The position numbers and the translations under genes were made by a program. The notes below the pieces were generated by a model that was not told where the DNA came from, made no database searches, and worked only from the letters and a program-made list of their open reading frames with translations. Shown one piece after another: positions 52,953 through 62,778 of a DNA stretch of 64,000 nt. Position 1 is the first letter of the stretch. Each line of letters opens with the position of its first letter. Origin of the DNA: Neorhizobium populisoli (GTDB lineage: Bacteria; Pseudomonadota; Alphaproteobacteria; Rhizobiales; Rhizobiaceae); contig NZ_JAHYCB010000006.1 in the NCBI RefSeq assembly GCF_019430945.1, positions 372,001 to 436,000 of the forward strand, in the 5' to 3' direction.

Positions 52953-53125
52953 GAAATCTCCTAGAGTGCCTTGTCTCGAAGGCACATATGCGCCGGGGGT
53001 TTGCGTTGTTCATGCCTTAAGCATCAGGTCCGCCTCTCGGTGAAGAGAAGCAAATCCGGCGCGGGGACCGAGCTCCAGGCTTTGGTGCATTCTAAAGACG
53101 AAGCCGGCCAGACCGGCTAACATCG

Positions 53126-53776
53126 TCAACTCTTCTTCAGGACGGCATCGATGATGGTCTTCGCCGCCTGAAACGCGGCCTCTATACTCATTTCCGAGGT
53201 ATCAAGCAAGTGCGCATCGGCAGCAGGCTTCAGAGGGCTGTCGGCGCGGCCTATGTCGCGCTCGTCACGCTTCTTCACATCAGCAAAGATTTCCGCGTAA
53301 TCGGCGGGCTGGCCCTTGCCGAGGATTTCCTCATAACGGCGGTTGGCGCGCACGTCGGCTGACGCGGTGACATAAAGCTTCACGGGCGCATCGGGGCAGA
53401 CGACGGTGCCGATATCCCGCCCATCGAGCACGGTTCCCGGCGTCCTGCCCGCAAAAGCCTGCTGCGCCTCGACCAGCGCGCGGCGCACGGCCGGCATGAC
53501 GGCGATCTTTGACGCGGCTTCGCCGATCTCATGCGCCGACAATATATTGCGATCCAGACCGGCAAGCTCGACCTCGCGCGCCATCTTTTCGGCAACAGCC
53601 TCGTCATCGAGCGGCAGGCCTGCATCGAGAAGTGCCTTGGCCGCAGCACGATAGGTGAGACCCGTATCGAGATGATGGAAACCGTAGGCATCGGCAATCT
53701 GCCGCGAAAGCGTGCCCTTGCCGGCGGCGGCCGGTCCGTCGATGGCGATGATCAATGCAGGCTTCAATTCTTCCAA
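53126..53776 (-). CDS. cmk: Cytidylate kinase, 216 aa
   Basis: Phosphorylates CMP/dCMP. P-loop [23 protein letters not shown], then [44 protein letters not shown] and [25 protein letters not shown], all conserved. Length normal. The first codon appears to be TTG 53776; the start is uncertain because two TTG codons follow. rpsA lies downstream after about 170 bp with a weak GC-rich hairpin between. Confidence 0.95.
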   Translation of the reverse strand: MEELKPALIIAIDGPAAAGKGTLSRQIADAYGFHHLDTGLTYRAAAKALLDAGLPLDDEAVAEKMAREVELAGLDRNILSAHEIGEAASKIAVMPAVRRALVEAQQAFAGRTPGTVLDGRDIGTVVCPDAPVKLYVTASADVRANRRYEEILGKGQPADYAEIFADVKKRDERDIGRADSPLKPAADAHLLDTSEMSIEAAFQAAKTIIDAVLKKS

Positions 53777-53806
53777 CTCGAACTTGTCTATCAGAAAGTG
53801 CTACCG

Positions 53807-54448
53807 TCAGACGTTGCGCATGGCGCCGTACTGTCGAACGAGTTCAGCCATATCGCCTTGTCCAGGCGTTTCCGCAAGCCCCGCCGCCACGCCTTCGCGG
53901 TCGACTACCGGCCGATTCTGGCTGACCTTCCATTTGCCTTCGATTTCGGCGATCTCGATCTCCACGCCGACAATGCCCTTCAGCTGTGCGCGGATGAAAT
54001 CATCCGGCGCGTCATTGACGGACCAGGGCATTTTGCGGCCGCCCTCATGCTGGCTGGTGATGGCGCCGATCTGGGCAAGCAGCCAGTCGGCGTCCTCGAC
54101 GATACGGGCTGTGCCGCGAGCCTGGACGATCGCGTAGTTCCAGGTCGGCACGACTTTGCCGGTTTCCTGCTTGGTCTGGTACCAGGAGGGCGTCACGTAG
54201 GAATCGGCGCCCTGAAAAACCGTCAGCACCGAAGCGCCATCGCGAATATCCTTCCACTGGCCGTTAGCGCGGGCAAGATGCAGGCGAAGCGTGCCTTTTT
54301 CGGAAGCCTCGGCGTCCAAGTGGAACGGCACCGGATTGGCGAGCAAGCCGGAGGCGCCCGATGTGACCAGCAGGCCGAGCGGATGCGCGCGGATCAGCGC
54401 GTGCTGGGTTCCAAGATCTTCTTCCCTGAAATGCGGCGGTTGATACAT
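53807..54448 (-). CDS. PaiB-like FMN-binding transcriptional regulator, 213 aa
   Basis: FMN-binding split-barrel fold of PaiB type. N-terminal YQPPHFREEDLGTQHALIRAHPLGLLV (the [YF]xPxHF signature) and the middle DSYVTPSWYQTKQETGKVVPTWNYAIVQARG with the VPTWNY motif are diagnostic. In Bacillus PaiB affects protease and sporulation genes; the role in rhizobia is unknown. ATG 54448 is used as start; the frame is open to 54487. It is divergent from the FYDLN protein. Confidence 0.88.
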   Translation of the reverse strand: MYQPPHFREEDLGTQHALIRAHPLGLLVTSGASGLLANPVPFHLDAEASEKGTLRLHLARANGQWKDIRDGASVLTVFQGADSYVTPSWYQTKQETGKVVPTWNYAIVQARGTARIVEDADWLLAQIGAITSQHEGGRKMPWSVNDAPDDFIRAQLKGIVGVEIEIAEIEGKWKVSQNRPVVDREGVAAGLAETPGQGDMAELVRQYGAMRNV

Positions 54449-54650
54449 GCGGCCTGCCCTTCGCTTGTGACGTGTGCTGCCTATCACAAAGTGCCCGAAA
54501 CGTCATCCACGCCAACGTTATGGGTTTCATGAAAGTTTGTCTTTGACATCAAGGGCAGCAGGCCTTATGGGGACCGGCTTAGATTTTCACCAAAAAAGGC
54601 CGCATCCAGCGGCATGCCGAACTATTCGGCCATCCCATGAGGCTTTGACT

Positions 54651-55037
54651 GTGGCAAAAGCGGAACTCGGCACTAAGCGCACCGACCCGGATACCGGCAA
54701 GAAATTTTACGACCTGAACCGCGATCCGGTCATTTCTCCCTATACCAACAAGTCCTGGCCGTTGTCCTTCTTCGAAGAGAACAGCGCCGCCAAGAAGATG
54801 GAGCAGGCTGAGGAAGAGGACGTCCAGGAAGTCGATACCGAGAACCAGGAAGTCGAACTGACTTCCACGGACGATACGGATGACGGCAACAGCGGCGACG
54901 ACATTCCGGATATCGGCGATGACGATGTCGATATCGGCGACGATGACGACGACACTTTCCTGGAAGCCGACGAAGACGAAGATGACGACGATGTGTCGGG
55001 CATTATTGGTGTTGGCGGCGACGACGACGAAGTCTGA
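54651..55037 (+). CDS. FYDLN acid (TIGR02300-type) protein, 128 aa
   Basis: A conserved alphaproteobacterial protein: LGTKRTDPDTGKKFYDLNRDPV followed by ISPYTNKSWPLSFFEENSAA, then a strongly acidic tail (many Asp/Glu from about residue 45 on). The family usually has Cys in the KRxC...C and PxC..C positions, which form a zinc ribbon; here they are Asp/Ser/Thr, so a metal is not expected. Function unknown. GTG 54651 is chosen because GAGG lies 8 nt upstream and the motif starts there. Confidence 0.87.
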   Translation: MAKAELGTKRTDPDTGKKFYDLNRDPVISPYTNKSWPLSFFEENSAAKKMEQAEEEDVQEVDTENQEVELTSTDDTDDGNSGDDIPDIGDDDVDIGDDDDDTFLEADEDEDDDDVSGIIGVGGDDDEV

Positions 55038-55055
55038 TCGCGATCACGCTTAAGG

Positions 55056-55086
55056 CCCGGCAATTCAATAAAAATTGCCGGGTTTG
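55056..55086 (+). terminator. Terminator of the FYDLN gene
   Basis: CCCGGCAATT (55056-55065) pairs with AATTGCCGGG (55073-55082), 7-nt loop, followed by TTT. The T-run is short. Confidence 0.7.
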
Positions 55087-55194
55087 GAAATTTCGGCTTG
55101 CACTCTCCGAAAACCGGAAGTAATAAGCCGCCACTCCAAAGCGAACGCCGCAGCGGAGTTTCCCAGGACCGGAAAATACCCGGACCACCCTGAT

Positions 55195-55270
<76 letters not shown>

Positions 55271-55353
55271 AACTTTTCCATCGATAAAACGCAAAGCTTC
55301 GGATAGCAGAGCCGTGTTTGGCCTATGCGACTTGGCGCATCCTGAGCTGCGAC

Positions 55354-55608
55354 CTAGTGCAGCGTGAGAGAGCGAGAGCTGCCTGCGACGGGGCGTGCAG
55401 GCTTCTGGCGGGCAGTAACCACACGAGGCTTTGCTTTGACCTGAGCGCGACGTGCGGCACGCACCTTTTCGCGGCTACAGGCGAAACGGTTCATGGACAG
55501 ATCTTCGCGATAGGCCTGCTGGTGCCCAAAACTCATTCGGTGGATGGCAACCGCGAAGGTACAAGCGAGAACCGTGACGAGTGCTACAACGACTGAAAGA
55601 GCGATCAT
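55354..55608 (-). CDS. Small single-pass membrane protein, 84 aa
   Basis: One N-terminal hydrophobic helix (MIALSVVVALVTVLACTFAVA) followed by a basic, soluble tail (REKVRAARRAQVKAKPRVVTARQKPARP). The start is ATG 55608 with a strong AAGGAGG site just upstream, whereas the frame is open to 55689. No family is recognised. It lies between tRNA-Ala and the DMT permease. Confidence 0.68.
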   Translation of the reverse strand: MIALSVVVALVTVLACTFAVAIHRMSFGHQQAYREDLSMNRFACSREKVRAARRAQVKAKPRVVTARQKPARPVAGSSRSLTLH

Positions 55609-55707
55609 ATTCGCCTCCTTGCGCCTGACTAACGCGCAGATTGGTGAAAAGTTCGGCGATTCGCTTTGATTCGGATCACATCCGTTCACAAGAGCTTGCT
55701 TGCCGCA

Positions 55708-56616
55708 CTATCGGATGACGGTTCTGCGACGTTCCAGGAAGGCTGCACCCTGAAGTGCGGCGAGGATTATCGCGACACCGATCACCACCCGGATTTCCGG
55801 CACTTCGCCGAAAAACACGTAGCCGGTGAAGGTGACGACGACGATTGAAAGATAACCCACAGGCGCGAGCACGCTGGCATCGGCGATTCGATAGGCGCGT
55901 AGCCAGCAATATTGACCGAGTTGCGCCAGGAAGCCGATGCCGAGCAGCGGGATCCAGTCGAAGGAAGCGACCGGTTGCCAGGTGAAGGCGGCGGGTACGG
56001 CGGTGATGACCGCGAGGCCGACCGTGTAGAACACCATCATGACCGTGGTGTTCTCGTCCTTCAGGGCGCGCGTCTGGATGATCGCCAGCGAGCCGAAGAC
56101 GACGGATACCAGCACGACCAGAACGCCGAAATCGAAACCGGACGAACCGGGCGCCATGACGATCAACACGCCGATGAAGGCGAGACCCGCGCCCGTCCAG
56201 CGAATGCGGCTCACCGTCTCTCCCAGCATGGCAACGGCCATGGCCATGGTAACCAGGGGCCGGGAGAAGCCGACCGCATTGACCATCGCGAGCGGTAGCA
56301 TGGTGATGGCAAGGAAATTGCTGGTCAGCGCCACCGCGTTGCAGGAGATGCGGAAGATATTGCGCCACGGGTGTTTGATCCGCGTCATCTCGGCCCGGTG
56401 ATGCCAGATGAGCGGCAGGATGAAGATGAGCCCGATCATCGCGCGGATGAAGACAAGCTGGAAGGCGGGATAGGTCGCGCCCATCGCCTTTACCAGCGCA
56501 GTCATGCCGCCGGAGACGAAAGTCATATCGAGCAGCAGCCAACCGATGGCGACACGGGTGTTGGATGGGCGGGCATTCGGTGCCCGGCCAACCTGCGCTG
56601 GCTCGCCGGTGCTCAC
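55708..56616 (-). CDS. DMT-superfamily (EamA) permease, 302 aa
   Basis: Ten hydrophobic helices in two five-helix repeats; GWLLLDMTFVSGGMTALVKAMG at the start and AMAVAMLGETVSRIRWTGAGLAFIGVLIV in the first half are the EamA patterns. Function in exporting or importing metabolites is not predictable. Its ATG overlaps the stop of the PIG-L gene (ATGA), so it belongs to the same operon and may serve the product or substrate of that enzyme. Confidence 0.9.
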   Translation of the reverse strand: MSTGEPAQVGRAPNARPSNTRVAIGWLLLDMTFVSGGMTALVKAMGATYPAFQLVFIRAMIGLIFILPLIWHHRAEMTRIKHPWRNIFRISCNAVALTSNFLAITMLPLAMVNAVGFSRPLVTMAMAVAMLGETVSRIRWTGAGLAFIGVLIVMAPGSSGFDFGVLVVLVSVVFGSLAIIQTRALKDENTTVMMVFYTVGLAVITAVPAAFTWQPVASFDWIPLLGIGFLAQLGQYCWLRAYRIADASVLAPVGYLSIVVVTFTGYVFFGEVPEIRVVIGVAIILAALQGAAFLERRRTVIR

Positions 56617-59003
56617 GCCGGCTGTACGAGGTTTGCCATCAGCCGGAAGGCGCCGGGCACCAGCTTGTCGAGCTGGTGGTGCAGCACGAGACTGGTATGG
56701 GTGTGGCGACCCTTGCCGATCGCTGCCGAGATCAGCGCGCCCTTGAGCGGCTGTTCGTTCGGATCGTGCATGGCGATCAAGGGCTCATAGGCATCGCCCC
56801 AGCGGGAGGCGAAATAGAGACCGCGTTCCTTGTCCCAGCCATGCCAGTCTTCCGGGCCGATGACGTTCGGGCCTTTGAAGAGGACGTGATCGGGCGCCAG
56901 AACCGTCACCTCCGAGCGCGGATCGGTGACGCGCCAGCGCAAGGAGGGCGAACCGATATCGATGCGGCGCACCGGCGTCTCGTCCGGGTTCCAGCCGTCG
57001 CTTGGGCGGTGATAGAGAGTCACCAGATGGCCGCCCTCTTCCACGAAGCGATGCAGGCGTTCGGTAGCAGCCGCCAGATCCTTGCGGATGCCGAAGGCGA
57101 AGATGCCGACGACGATGGTGGTGAAGCGCGACAGATCGCCCGACAGGGCCTGCGCATCGAGTTCGGTGACGTCGAGGCCCATGCGGGACAGCCACATGCC
57201 TACCCGATCGGCACCGCCGCCAACGTAACCAACCCTGGCACCTTCCGGCAGTTTCAGATCGATCGACAGGATTTTCAGCAAGGCCGGCGCGCGAAAACTG
57301 GTGCGGCCGATATGGCGGTAGGCAACCGGCGTGATCTGGAAGGCCGGGCGGCCGTCGATCTGCGGTTCGATCTCGATCAGGCCGGGCTTGGCGGCATCGG
57401 TGGCGGACGCGAGCCAGCCGTCGGCGTTCTTCTTCATCGTCCAGCCGGCGGGCGCCTTGAACGAGACCGGGGCATTGCCGCCGGTGACATTGGCCTTGAT
57501 CGCCCATTCCGTCTGACCGGAACCGACCGGCACGAGAAGGGCGTCGGGCAAAAGGGTGAGCGATTGGGCGGGCGTAACGGTAAACGGTTCTTCGAGATCG
57601 AACGTGCCGAACACGACCCGGCCGTTGATTTCCGCCGAGATTTTGACATGCGCATGGCCGTTGCTGCCGAGAGCCGACCAGGATGGCAGATAGAGGTCGG
57701 ATAGCGGTGCGCCGGAGGCTGCCGTCAGCGTGAAGATTCGTTCCTGGCCAAGCGATTCGACGGCGCTCGATACGCCTTCAGGCAGGACTGGGACGGCATC
57801 GACCTTGTAGGAGGCTGCATTCTCGCTGAGCTCGACAGTCAATGTCGACATGCCGCCGGGAGAGATGACGGGTGGTTCCGCATCGGCCCGTTCGAAAACG
57901 GCTGCCGCTTCGAGGATGGCGGCGTCGATTTCCTTGCGCTTGCGGAGAATACGACGGCCGTGCAGCGTTACGAAATCGTCAGGCGCTCCGGTCGTGACGA
58001 TATCCAGCCAACCGGCTGCTTCGGAGAGCGCCTTGATGATCGCATCGCGATCCGGAAAGGCGGAGATGGCGACGGCGATAGCATCGTCTGCCGAACGCAG
58101 CGCTTCAGCCACATTGGCAGGCAGGCCGGGAAAATTGGCGAGAATGGTGAGCGATGCCGGCAGACCCTCAAGGACGGATTGCTCGGCCTTCGAACCTTCG
58201 GCGGAAAGCTTGAGATGCAGTGGCCATGCCCGTTGCGGCTGTTTCGGCCAGTGCCCCATGCCCTGCGAGGCGTGGTAATAACGCGACCACTCGCCGATAC
58301 GGCCGTATTCGGCGCCAGTCGCCGGTTCGCGGCCCTCTGCGCGCACCGTGAGGGTCGTATCCGGTGGCGGCACCTCGTCGTCATAGGTATCGCCACCGCC
58401 GGACCAGGCCGGCAGGTAATATTTGGCGACCTTCCAGGGCTCGAGGCCTTCGGTCCTGTAGCTCGGATCGGCGGCAAGCGTGATCGCGGTTTCGGCGGCA
58501 CGCGTCATGGCTCGGTGGTGGCCGTGCTGACCGGGCACGTCGAGGAAGGTCGGGATGACGATATCCGGGCGCTCCAGACGATAGGCGCGCACCAGCCGCT
58601 CGATAATGCGGGCCTCGCCCCAACGGCCGAATGTGGCATCGCCATCCTTCGAGAAACCGAAATCGTGGACCGGATCGGCCGGACCGTGGCCGAGCCAGGA
58701 GACGTCACCGTCGATGGCGCGGGCCGCCTCTTCCAGCTCGCGCGAGCGCATCACGCCAAGCGGACCGAGACGCTCCGGACCGAGCGCATTCTGGCCACCC
58801 TCGCCGCGGGTTGAGCAGGCGATGATGACGCGCATGCCCAGCCCAAGGCGGAACCAGGCGAGCATCTCGTTGCGCTCGTCATCCGGGTGCGCGCCGGTAT
58901 TCATCATGGTGACCGTGGACTTCAGCCGCGAGAGCTTGCGGTGCAGGCGGATAAGCGACGGATCGGCCATCTGCCGTTCGATGCGTTCGCGGGCGGTCAG
59001 CAT
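56613..59003 (-). CDS. Two-domain PIG-L family deacetylase, 796 aa
   Basis: N-terminal PIG-L/LmbE domain: MMNTGAHPDDERNEMLAWFRLG carries the zinc-binding AHPDDE motif, and GQHGHHRAMTRAAETAI supplies the other ligand. PIG-L enzymes remove acetyl from N-acetylglucosamine-type amino sugars. A second region (about 380-560) looks like beta-sandwich sequence, and the C-terminal third (YVGGGADRVGMWLSRMGLDVTELDAQAL) resembles a class-I-glutaminase-like fold found in long PIG-L proteins. It is about three times the minimal length. It is followed by the DMT permease and preceded by a ROK regulator, same strand. Confidence 0.87.
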   Translation of the reverse strand: MLTARERIERQMADPSLIRLHRKLSRLKSTVTMMNTGAHPDDERNEMLAWFRLGLGMRVIIACSTRGEGGQNALGPERLGPLGVMRSRELEEAARAIDGDVSWLGHGPADPVHDFGFSKDGDATFGRWGEARIIERLVRAYRLERPDIVIPTFLDVPGQHGHHRAMTRAAETAITLAADPSYRTEGLEPWKVAKYYLPAWSGGGDTYDDEVPPPDTTLTVRAEGREPATGAEYGRIGEWSRYYHASQGMGHWPKQPQRAWPLHLKLSAEGSKAEQSVLEGLPASLTILANFPGLPANVAEALRSADDAIAVAISAFPDRDAIIKALSEAAGWLDIVTTGAPDDFVTLHGRRILRKRKEIDAAILEAAAVFERADAEPPVISPGGMSTLTVELSENAASYKVDAVPVLPEGVSSAVESLGQERIFTLTAASGAPLSDLYLPSWSALGSNGHAHVKISAEINGRVVFGTFDLEEPFTVTPAQSLTLLPDALLVPVGSGQTEWAIKANVTGGNAPVSFKAPAGWTMKKNADGWLASATDAAKPGLIEIEPQIDGRPAFQITPVAYRHIGRTSFRAPALLKILSIDLKLPEGARVGYVGGGADRVGMWLSRMGLDVTELDAQALSGDLSRFTTIVVGIFAFGIRKDLAAATERLHRFVEEGGHLVTLYHRPSDGWNPDETPVRRIDIGSPSLRWRVTDPRSEVTVLAPDHVLFKGPNVIGPEDWHGWDKERGLYFASRWGDAYEPLIAMHDPNEQPLKGALISAAIGKGRHTHTSLVLHHQLDKLVPGAFRLMANLVQPA

Positions 59004-59021
59004 GAAAATCTCCTCAGTATG

Positions 59022-60248
59022 TCATGCGGGAATATCGGCGAGCCCCGGTAACGAGGTTTCGAGTTTCGGGGTCACCATGTCGAAAAGCGGAAGCGCGGCC
59101 GCTCCGAGTGCTGCCGTCAGCTGACCGGTCTTGCCGCGCAGCACGCGGGGCAGCGCCCGCTGGCGGCGGCTGGCGACGGAGGTCGGCAACGTGCCCATGC
59201 GGGCAATGATATCGTCGATGACCGCATCCGGCAGCGCGCCGCCGAGGATCACCGTCTGCGGGTCGAGAATGTTTTCCAGCATCGCCACCATAGGGCCAAG
59301 ATAAGTGGCGGCTTCATCGATCCATTCCTCGACGACCGGATGACCGGCGGCATGCAGGCTTTCGATCGCGGCGACCTCGTGATCGGTCACGCCGGCGCAG
59401 GTCAATTTCTCCTTCAGCACATAGGCTGAGGCATAGCCTTCCAGACAGCCGAGCTGGCCGCAGGAGGGACAGGCCCTACCCTTCGGCACGACCGTGACAT
59501 GGCCGATTTCGCCAGCATTTCCGAAAGCGCCGCGATAGGGCGCGCCGTCTTGGATGATGCCGAGGCCGATACCGACGCCGAAATAGATCATGCAGAAATT
59601 CGAGATGGCGAGTCCAGCGCCGAACAGCCGTTCGCCGACCGCGGCCGCCGTCGCATCGTTTTCGACCACGACCGTGTGGCCGCAGGCATCGCTCAGCGCC
59701 TGCGCCGCATCGATGCCGGCCCAGCCGGGCAGCGTCGTCGGGCCGACGGAACTCATGCCGTCGATCTCGAAAGGGCCGGGCATGACCGCCCCGACGCCCA
59801 TCAGCTTCGAGCCGACGGATTTTTCGACCGCCGCGACTTCGGATGCGAAGATCGGCAGGACGTGTTCGTGGGTGGCCGCTTCGATCGGTGTGATGCGCTT
59901 GGCGCGCAACCGGCCGGACAGATCGAGCGCCACCGTCACCATGCGGTCGGCGGCGATTTCGACGCCGATCGTGGCGCCGCCTTCCGGATTGACTGCGAAC
60001 TGGATGGGCGGCTGGCCGCGGCCGGATTTCAGCCGGCCCATTTCCATCAGCAGGCCATCGCCGACCAGTTCGTCGACGATATTGGCGACCGCCTGTGGGG
60101 TCAGGTGGGTGAGCTTGGCGATATGCGCGCGGCCCAGCGACCCGTTCCGGCGCACCACGTCGAGCACGACGCGCCGGTTGTGATCACGGCTTCGTTCCGG
60201 GTTTTTCCCGATAGCCACCGGGTGCGTGCCAATCGTGTGTATGGTCAT
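59022..60248 (-). CDS. ROK-family transcriptional regulator (NagC/XylR type), 408 aa
   Basis: An N-terminal winged helix (DHNRRVVLDVVRRNGSLGRAHIAKLTHLTPQAVANIVDELVGDGLL) precedes a sugar kinase-like ROK domain with AGEIGHVTVVPKGRACPSCGQLGCLEGYAS, which has the CxCGxxGCxE zinc motif. NagC-type members bind an amino sugar phosphate. The start at ATG 60248 is favoured over GTG 60257. It lies upstream of the PIG-L and permease genes (same strand) and divergent from an ABC transporter, so it is the likely local regulator. Confidence 0.9.
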   Translation of the reverse strand: MTIHTIGTHPVAIGKNPERSRDHNRRVVLDVVRRNGSLGRAHIAKLTHLTPQAVANIVDELVGDGLLMEMGRLKSGRGQPPIQFAVNPEGGATIGVEIAADRMVTVALDLSGRLRAKRITPIEAATHEHVLPIFASEVAAVEKSVGSKLMGVGAVMPGPFEIDGMSSVGPTTLPGWAGIDAAQALSDACGHTVVVENDATAAAVGERLFGAGLAISNFCMIYFGVGIGLGIIQDGAPYRGAFGNAGEIGHVTVVPKGRACPSCGQLGCLEGYASAYVLKEKLTCAGVTDHEVAAIESLHAAGHPVVEEWIDEAATYLGPMVAMLENILDPQTVILGGALPDAVIDDIIARMGTLPTSVASRRQRALPRVLRGKTGQLTAALGAAALPLFDMVTPKLETSLPGLADIPA

Positions 60249-60324
60249 CTCGCCCACCTTCGAGCGAATTCATAACGCCGGAAAAGCGTTTCTCGCAATA
60301 GATTAATTCAAGTAAATTATCTTA

Positions 60325-60353
60325 TTGACAAAAGGGCTCAGTCAGGGAACGTT
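60325..60353 (+). promoter_or_regulatory. Possible promoter of the ABC operon near the ROK site
   Basis: TTGACA (60325-60330) has a consensus -35; a -10 at 17 bp (AACGTT, 60348-60353) is weak. An AT-rich element TAATT-CAAGTA-AATTA (60304-60319) lies just upstream and could be a ROK operator. The region 60249-60533 has no gene. Confidence 0.4.
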
Positions 60354-60533
60354 TGAGGAAAGGGCTGGGGCAAAAGGGGCCGCAGTGCTTCGAAGGAGGA
60401 ATTCGAAGCGATTTCTTCTGGACGACAATCAAGAGCGACGGCCGCAAAACGCAGCCGGATGCAGGGAACAATCAGACCCCAGGACCGGCAAATCCGAAAA
60501 ATCGGGACCGGGAGGGGCAAAACGGAGGCTCAC

Positions 60534-61787
60534 ATGCGCAAGGCAGTTTTGTTTGCCGGTCTTTTGGCCGGTTTCAGCACATTCGCATTCAATGCCGCTC
60601 AGGCGGTCGAAATCGAATATTGGCAATATGTCTTCGACACGCGCGTGAAGGCTATGGACCAGCTCATCGTCGAGTTCCAGAAAGCCAATCCGGGCATCAC
60701 CGTCAAGCAGGTCACCTTTCCTTACGCCGATTACCAGACGCGCGTGATCGCCGCCAACATGGCCGGCAATGCGCCCGACGTCATGCAGCTCTTCTACGGC
60801 TGGCTCGACAAGTTCGTCGCCGGCGGCATCCTGCAGCCGCTGCCGAAGGACGCTTTCCCGCATGACAAGATCGAGAAGGACTTCTTCCCGATCGTCACTG
60901 CGATGAAGCGCGACGGCGAATATTACGGCCTGCCGACCGCCGTGCGCTCGCTTGCCCTGTTCTACAACAAGAAGCTTTTCACCGAAGCCGGCCTCGACCC
61001 GAACAGCCCGCCGAAGACGCTCGACGAATATGTCGCCGCCGCCCAGAAGATCGCCAAGCTCGATGGCGCGGGCAATATCGTGGTTGCCGGCTCGACGCTC
61101 GACATGGGCGGCCAGGACCACCAGTGGTGGCGTGAAGTGCTCATCCGCCAGTTCGGCGGCGAGCCCTATAAGGACGGCGACACCAAGGTCACCTACAATA
61201 ACGAGGCGGGCCTGAAGGCGCTCAATTTCTACACCAGCCTGCAGCTCGAAAAGAAGATCGGCAAGGCCGGCTTCATGGACGAAGGCCAGGCGGCCTTCCG
61301 CGGCGGCAAGGCCGGCATGACCATCGACGGCACCTTTCGCCTCGGCTCGTTCAAGACCATCAAGGACTTCGAATGGGGCGTGACCGAACTGCCGGCCAAT
61401 GCTCAAGGCGTGCGCTCCAACTATGCGAGCTATTTCGCCAATGGCATCAGTGCCAAGACCAAGGGCGAAGAGCTGGAAGCTTCCAAGAAGTTCCTGGCCT
61501 ACATCACTTCGCCCGCCGCCATGGACATCTGGCTGAAGACGGTCGGCGAACTGCCGGCGCTGCGCTCTGCGGCGCTCACAGAAGCCAACCTGAAGGACCC
61601 GATCTACGCGCCGTTCCTCAAGGGTCTCGAATATTCCCACACGACGCTCTTCAAGGATGAGCTCGGCCAGCGACAGAACGCCATCGACATGGTCAACCGC
61701 GTTCTGCTCGAAGGTCAGTCGACCAAGGATTCTCTCGCTCAGGCCGCCGAAGCCGAGCAGGAAATGATCGACGCGGCCAAGCCCTGA
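60534..61787 (+). CDS. Carbohydrate ABC transporter substrate-binding protein, 417 aa
   Basis: Secreted family 1 binding protein. Signal MRKAVLFAGLLAGFSTFAFNAAQA, then VEIEYWQYVFDTRVKAMDQLIVEFQKANPGITV and NMAGNAPDVMQLFYGWLDKFVAGGIL (typical extracellular binding-protein patterns), and AVRSLALFYNKKLFTEAGLDP. The signal cleaves before VEIEYW. The ATG at 60534 has GGAGG 5 nt upstream; the frame opens further to 60459 but without a leader. The ligand is a sugar or sugar derivative, unknown. First gene of the transporter. Confidence 0.93.
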   Translation: MRKAVLFAGLLAGFSTFAFNAAQAVEIEYWQYVFDTRVKAMDQLIVEFQKANPGITVKQVTFPYADYQTRVIAANMAGNAPDVMQLFYGWLDKFVAGGILQPLPKDAFPHDKIEKDFFPIVTAMKRDGEYYGLPTAVRSLALFYNKKLFTEAGLDPNSPPKTLDEYVAAAQKIAKLDGAGNIVVAGSTLDMGGQDHQWWREVLIRQFGGEPYKDGDTKVTYNNEAGLKALNFYTSLQLEKKIGKAGFMDEGQAAFRGGKAGMTIDGTFRLGSFKTIKDFEWGVTELPANAQGVRSNYASYFANGISAKTKGEELEASKKFLAYITSPAAMDIWLKTVGELPALRSAALTEANLKDPIYAPFLKGLEYSHTTLFKDELGQRQNAIDMVNRVLLEGQSTKDSLAQAAEAEQEMIDAAKP

Positions 61788-61842
61788 TTGCCCGGCCGTA
61801 ATCCAGTCCTGATCCTTGCAATCCAGCAGAGCGGAGCTGTCC

Positions 61843-62778
61843 ATGGCAGCGATTGAACAACAGGGGGCGGCATCCGGCCGCCCCAACCGAGAAGGCGGCC
61901 TGTCCATGCGGACGAGGCGACTCATCTGGGTCTGGAGTTTCCTGGCGGTCCCGATCCTCTTCTACGTGATCATCCGCTTCTACCCGACCTTCCAGGCCTT
62001 CTACCTGTCGCTCACCAACTGGGATCTGGTGCGGCCGCCGAAGCTCGTGTGGTTCGCCAACTATATCAAGCTCTACAAGGATCCGCAGTTCTGGAAGGTG
62101 TTCAAGAACACGTTCCTCTACCTGATCGTCGGCACGCCGATCAGCCTGCTGCTGGCTTTCACGATCGCCTATTTCCTGGATCGCGTGCGTTTCATGCACA
62201 ATTTCATCCGGGCGCTCTATTTCCTGCCGTTCCTGACCACCGCGGCGGCGATGGCCTGGGTCTGGCGCTGGTTCTACCAGCCGCCGCCGATCGGCATCAT
62301 CAACGACGTGCTGGCGATGGTCGGCATTCCGCAGCAGCCCTTTATCCGTTCCACGGGACAGGCGCTCTATTCCATCATGGTCACCTCCATCTGGGCCGGG
62401 CTCGGTTTCCAGATCATCATCTTCATGGCCGGCCTGCGCGCCATTCCGAACACGTTCTACGAGGCGGCCCGCATCGACGGGCTCGGCGAGTGGGCGATCC
62501 TCAGGAAGATCACCCTGCCGCTCCTGAAGCCCACCACCGTCTTCCTCGTAGTCTTCTCGTCGATCGGCTTCCTGCGCATCTTCGACCAGGTCTACAACAT
62601 GACCACCAACGATCCCGGCGGGCCGCTCGGCTCGACCAAGCCGCTGGTGCTGATGATCTACCAGACCGCCTTCAACTCCTATGCCATGGGTTATGCCGCG
62701 GCGCAGACCGTGGTGCTGTTCACCATCCTGCTGATCGTCTCGCTGCTGCAGCTGTGGATCCTGAGGGAAAAGAAATGA
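61843..62778 (+). CDS. Carbohydrate ABC transporter permease 1 (MalF type), 311 aa
   Basis: Six transmembrane helices (first at about 25-50, WSFLAVPILFYVIIRFYPTF) with the EAA loop EAARIDGLGEWAILRKITLPLLKP, as in MalF-type permeases. ATG 61843 (GGAG 6 nt upstream) starts the protein; the ORF is open upstream without a site. It ends in a TGA that overlaps the next permease start (ATGA), so they are made together. Confidence 0.93.
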   Translation: MAAIEQQGAASGRPNREGGLSMRTRRLIWVWSFLAVPILFYVIIRFYPTFQAFYLSLTNWDLVRPPKLVWFANYIKLYKDPQFWKVFKNTFLYLIVGTPISLLLAFTIAYFLDRVRFMHNFIRALYFLPFLTTAAAMAWVWRWFYQPPPIGIINDVLAMVGIPQQPFIRSTGQALYSIMVTSIWAGLGFQIIIFMAGLRAIPNTFYEAARIDGLGEWAILRKITLPLLKPTTVFLVVFSSIGFLRIFDQVYNMTTNDPGGPLGSTKPLVLMIYQTAFNSYAMGYAAAQTVVLFTILLIVSLLQLWILREKK

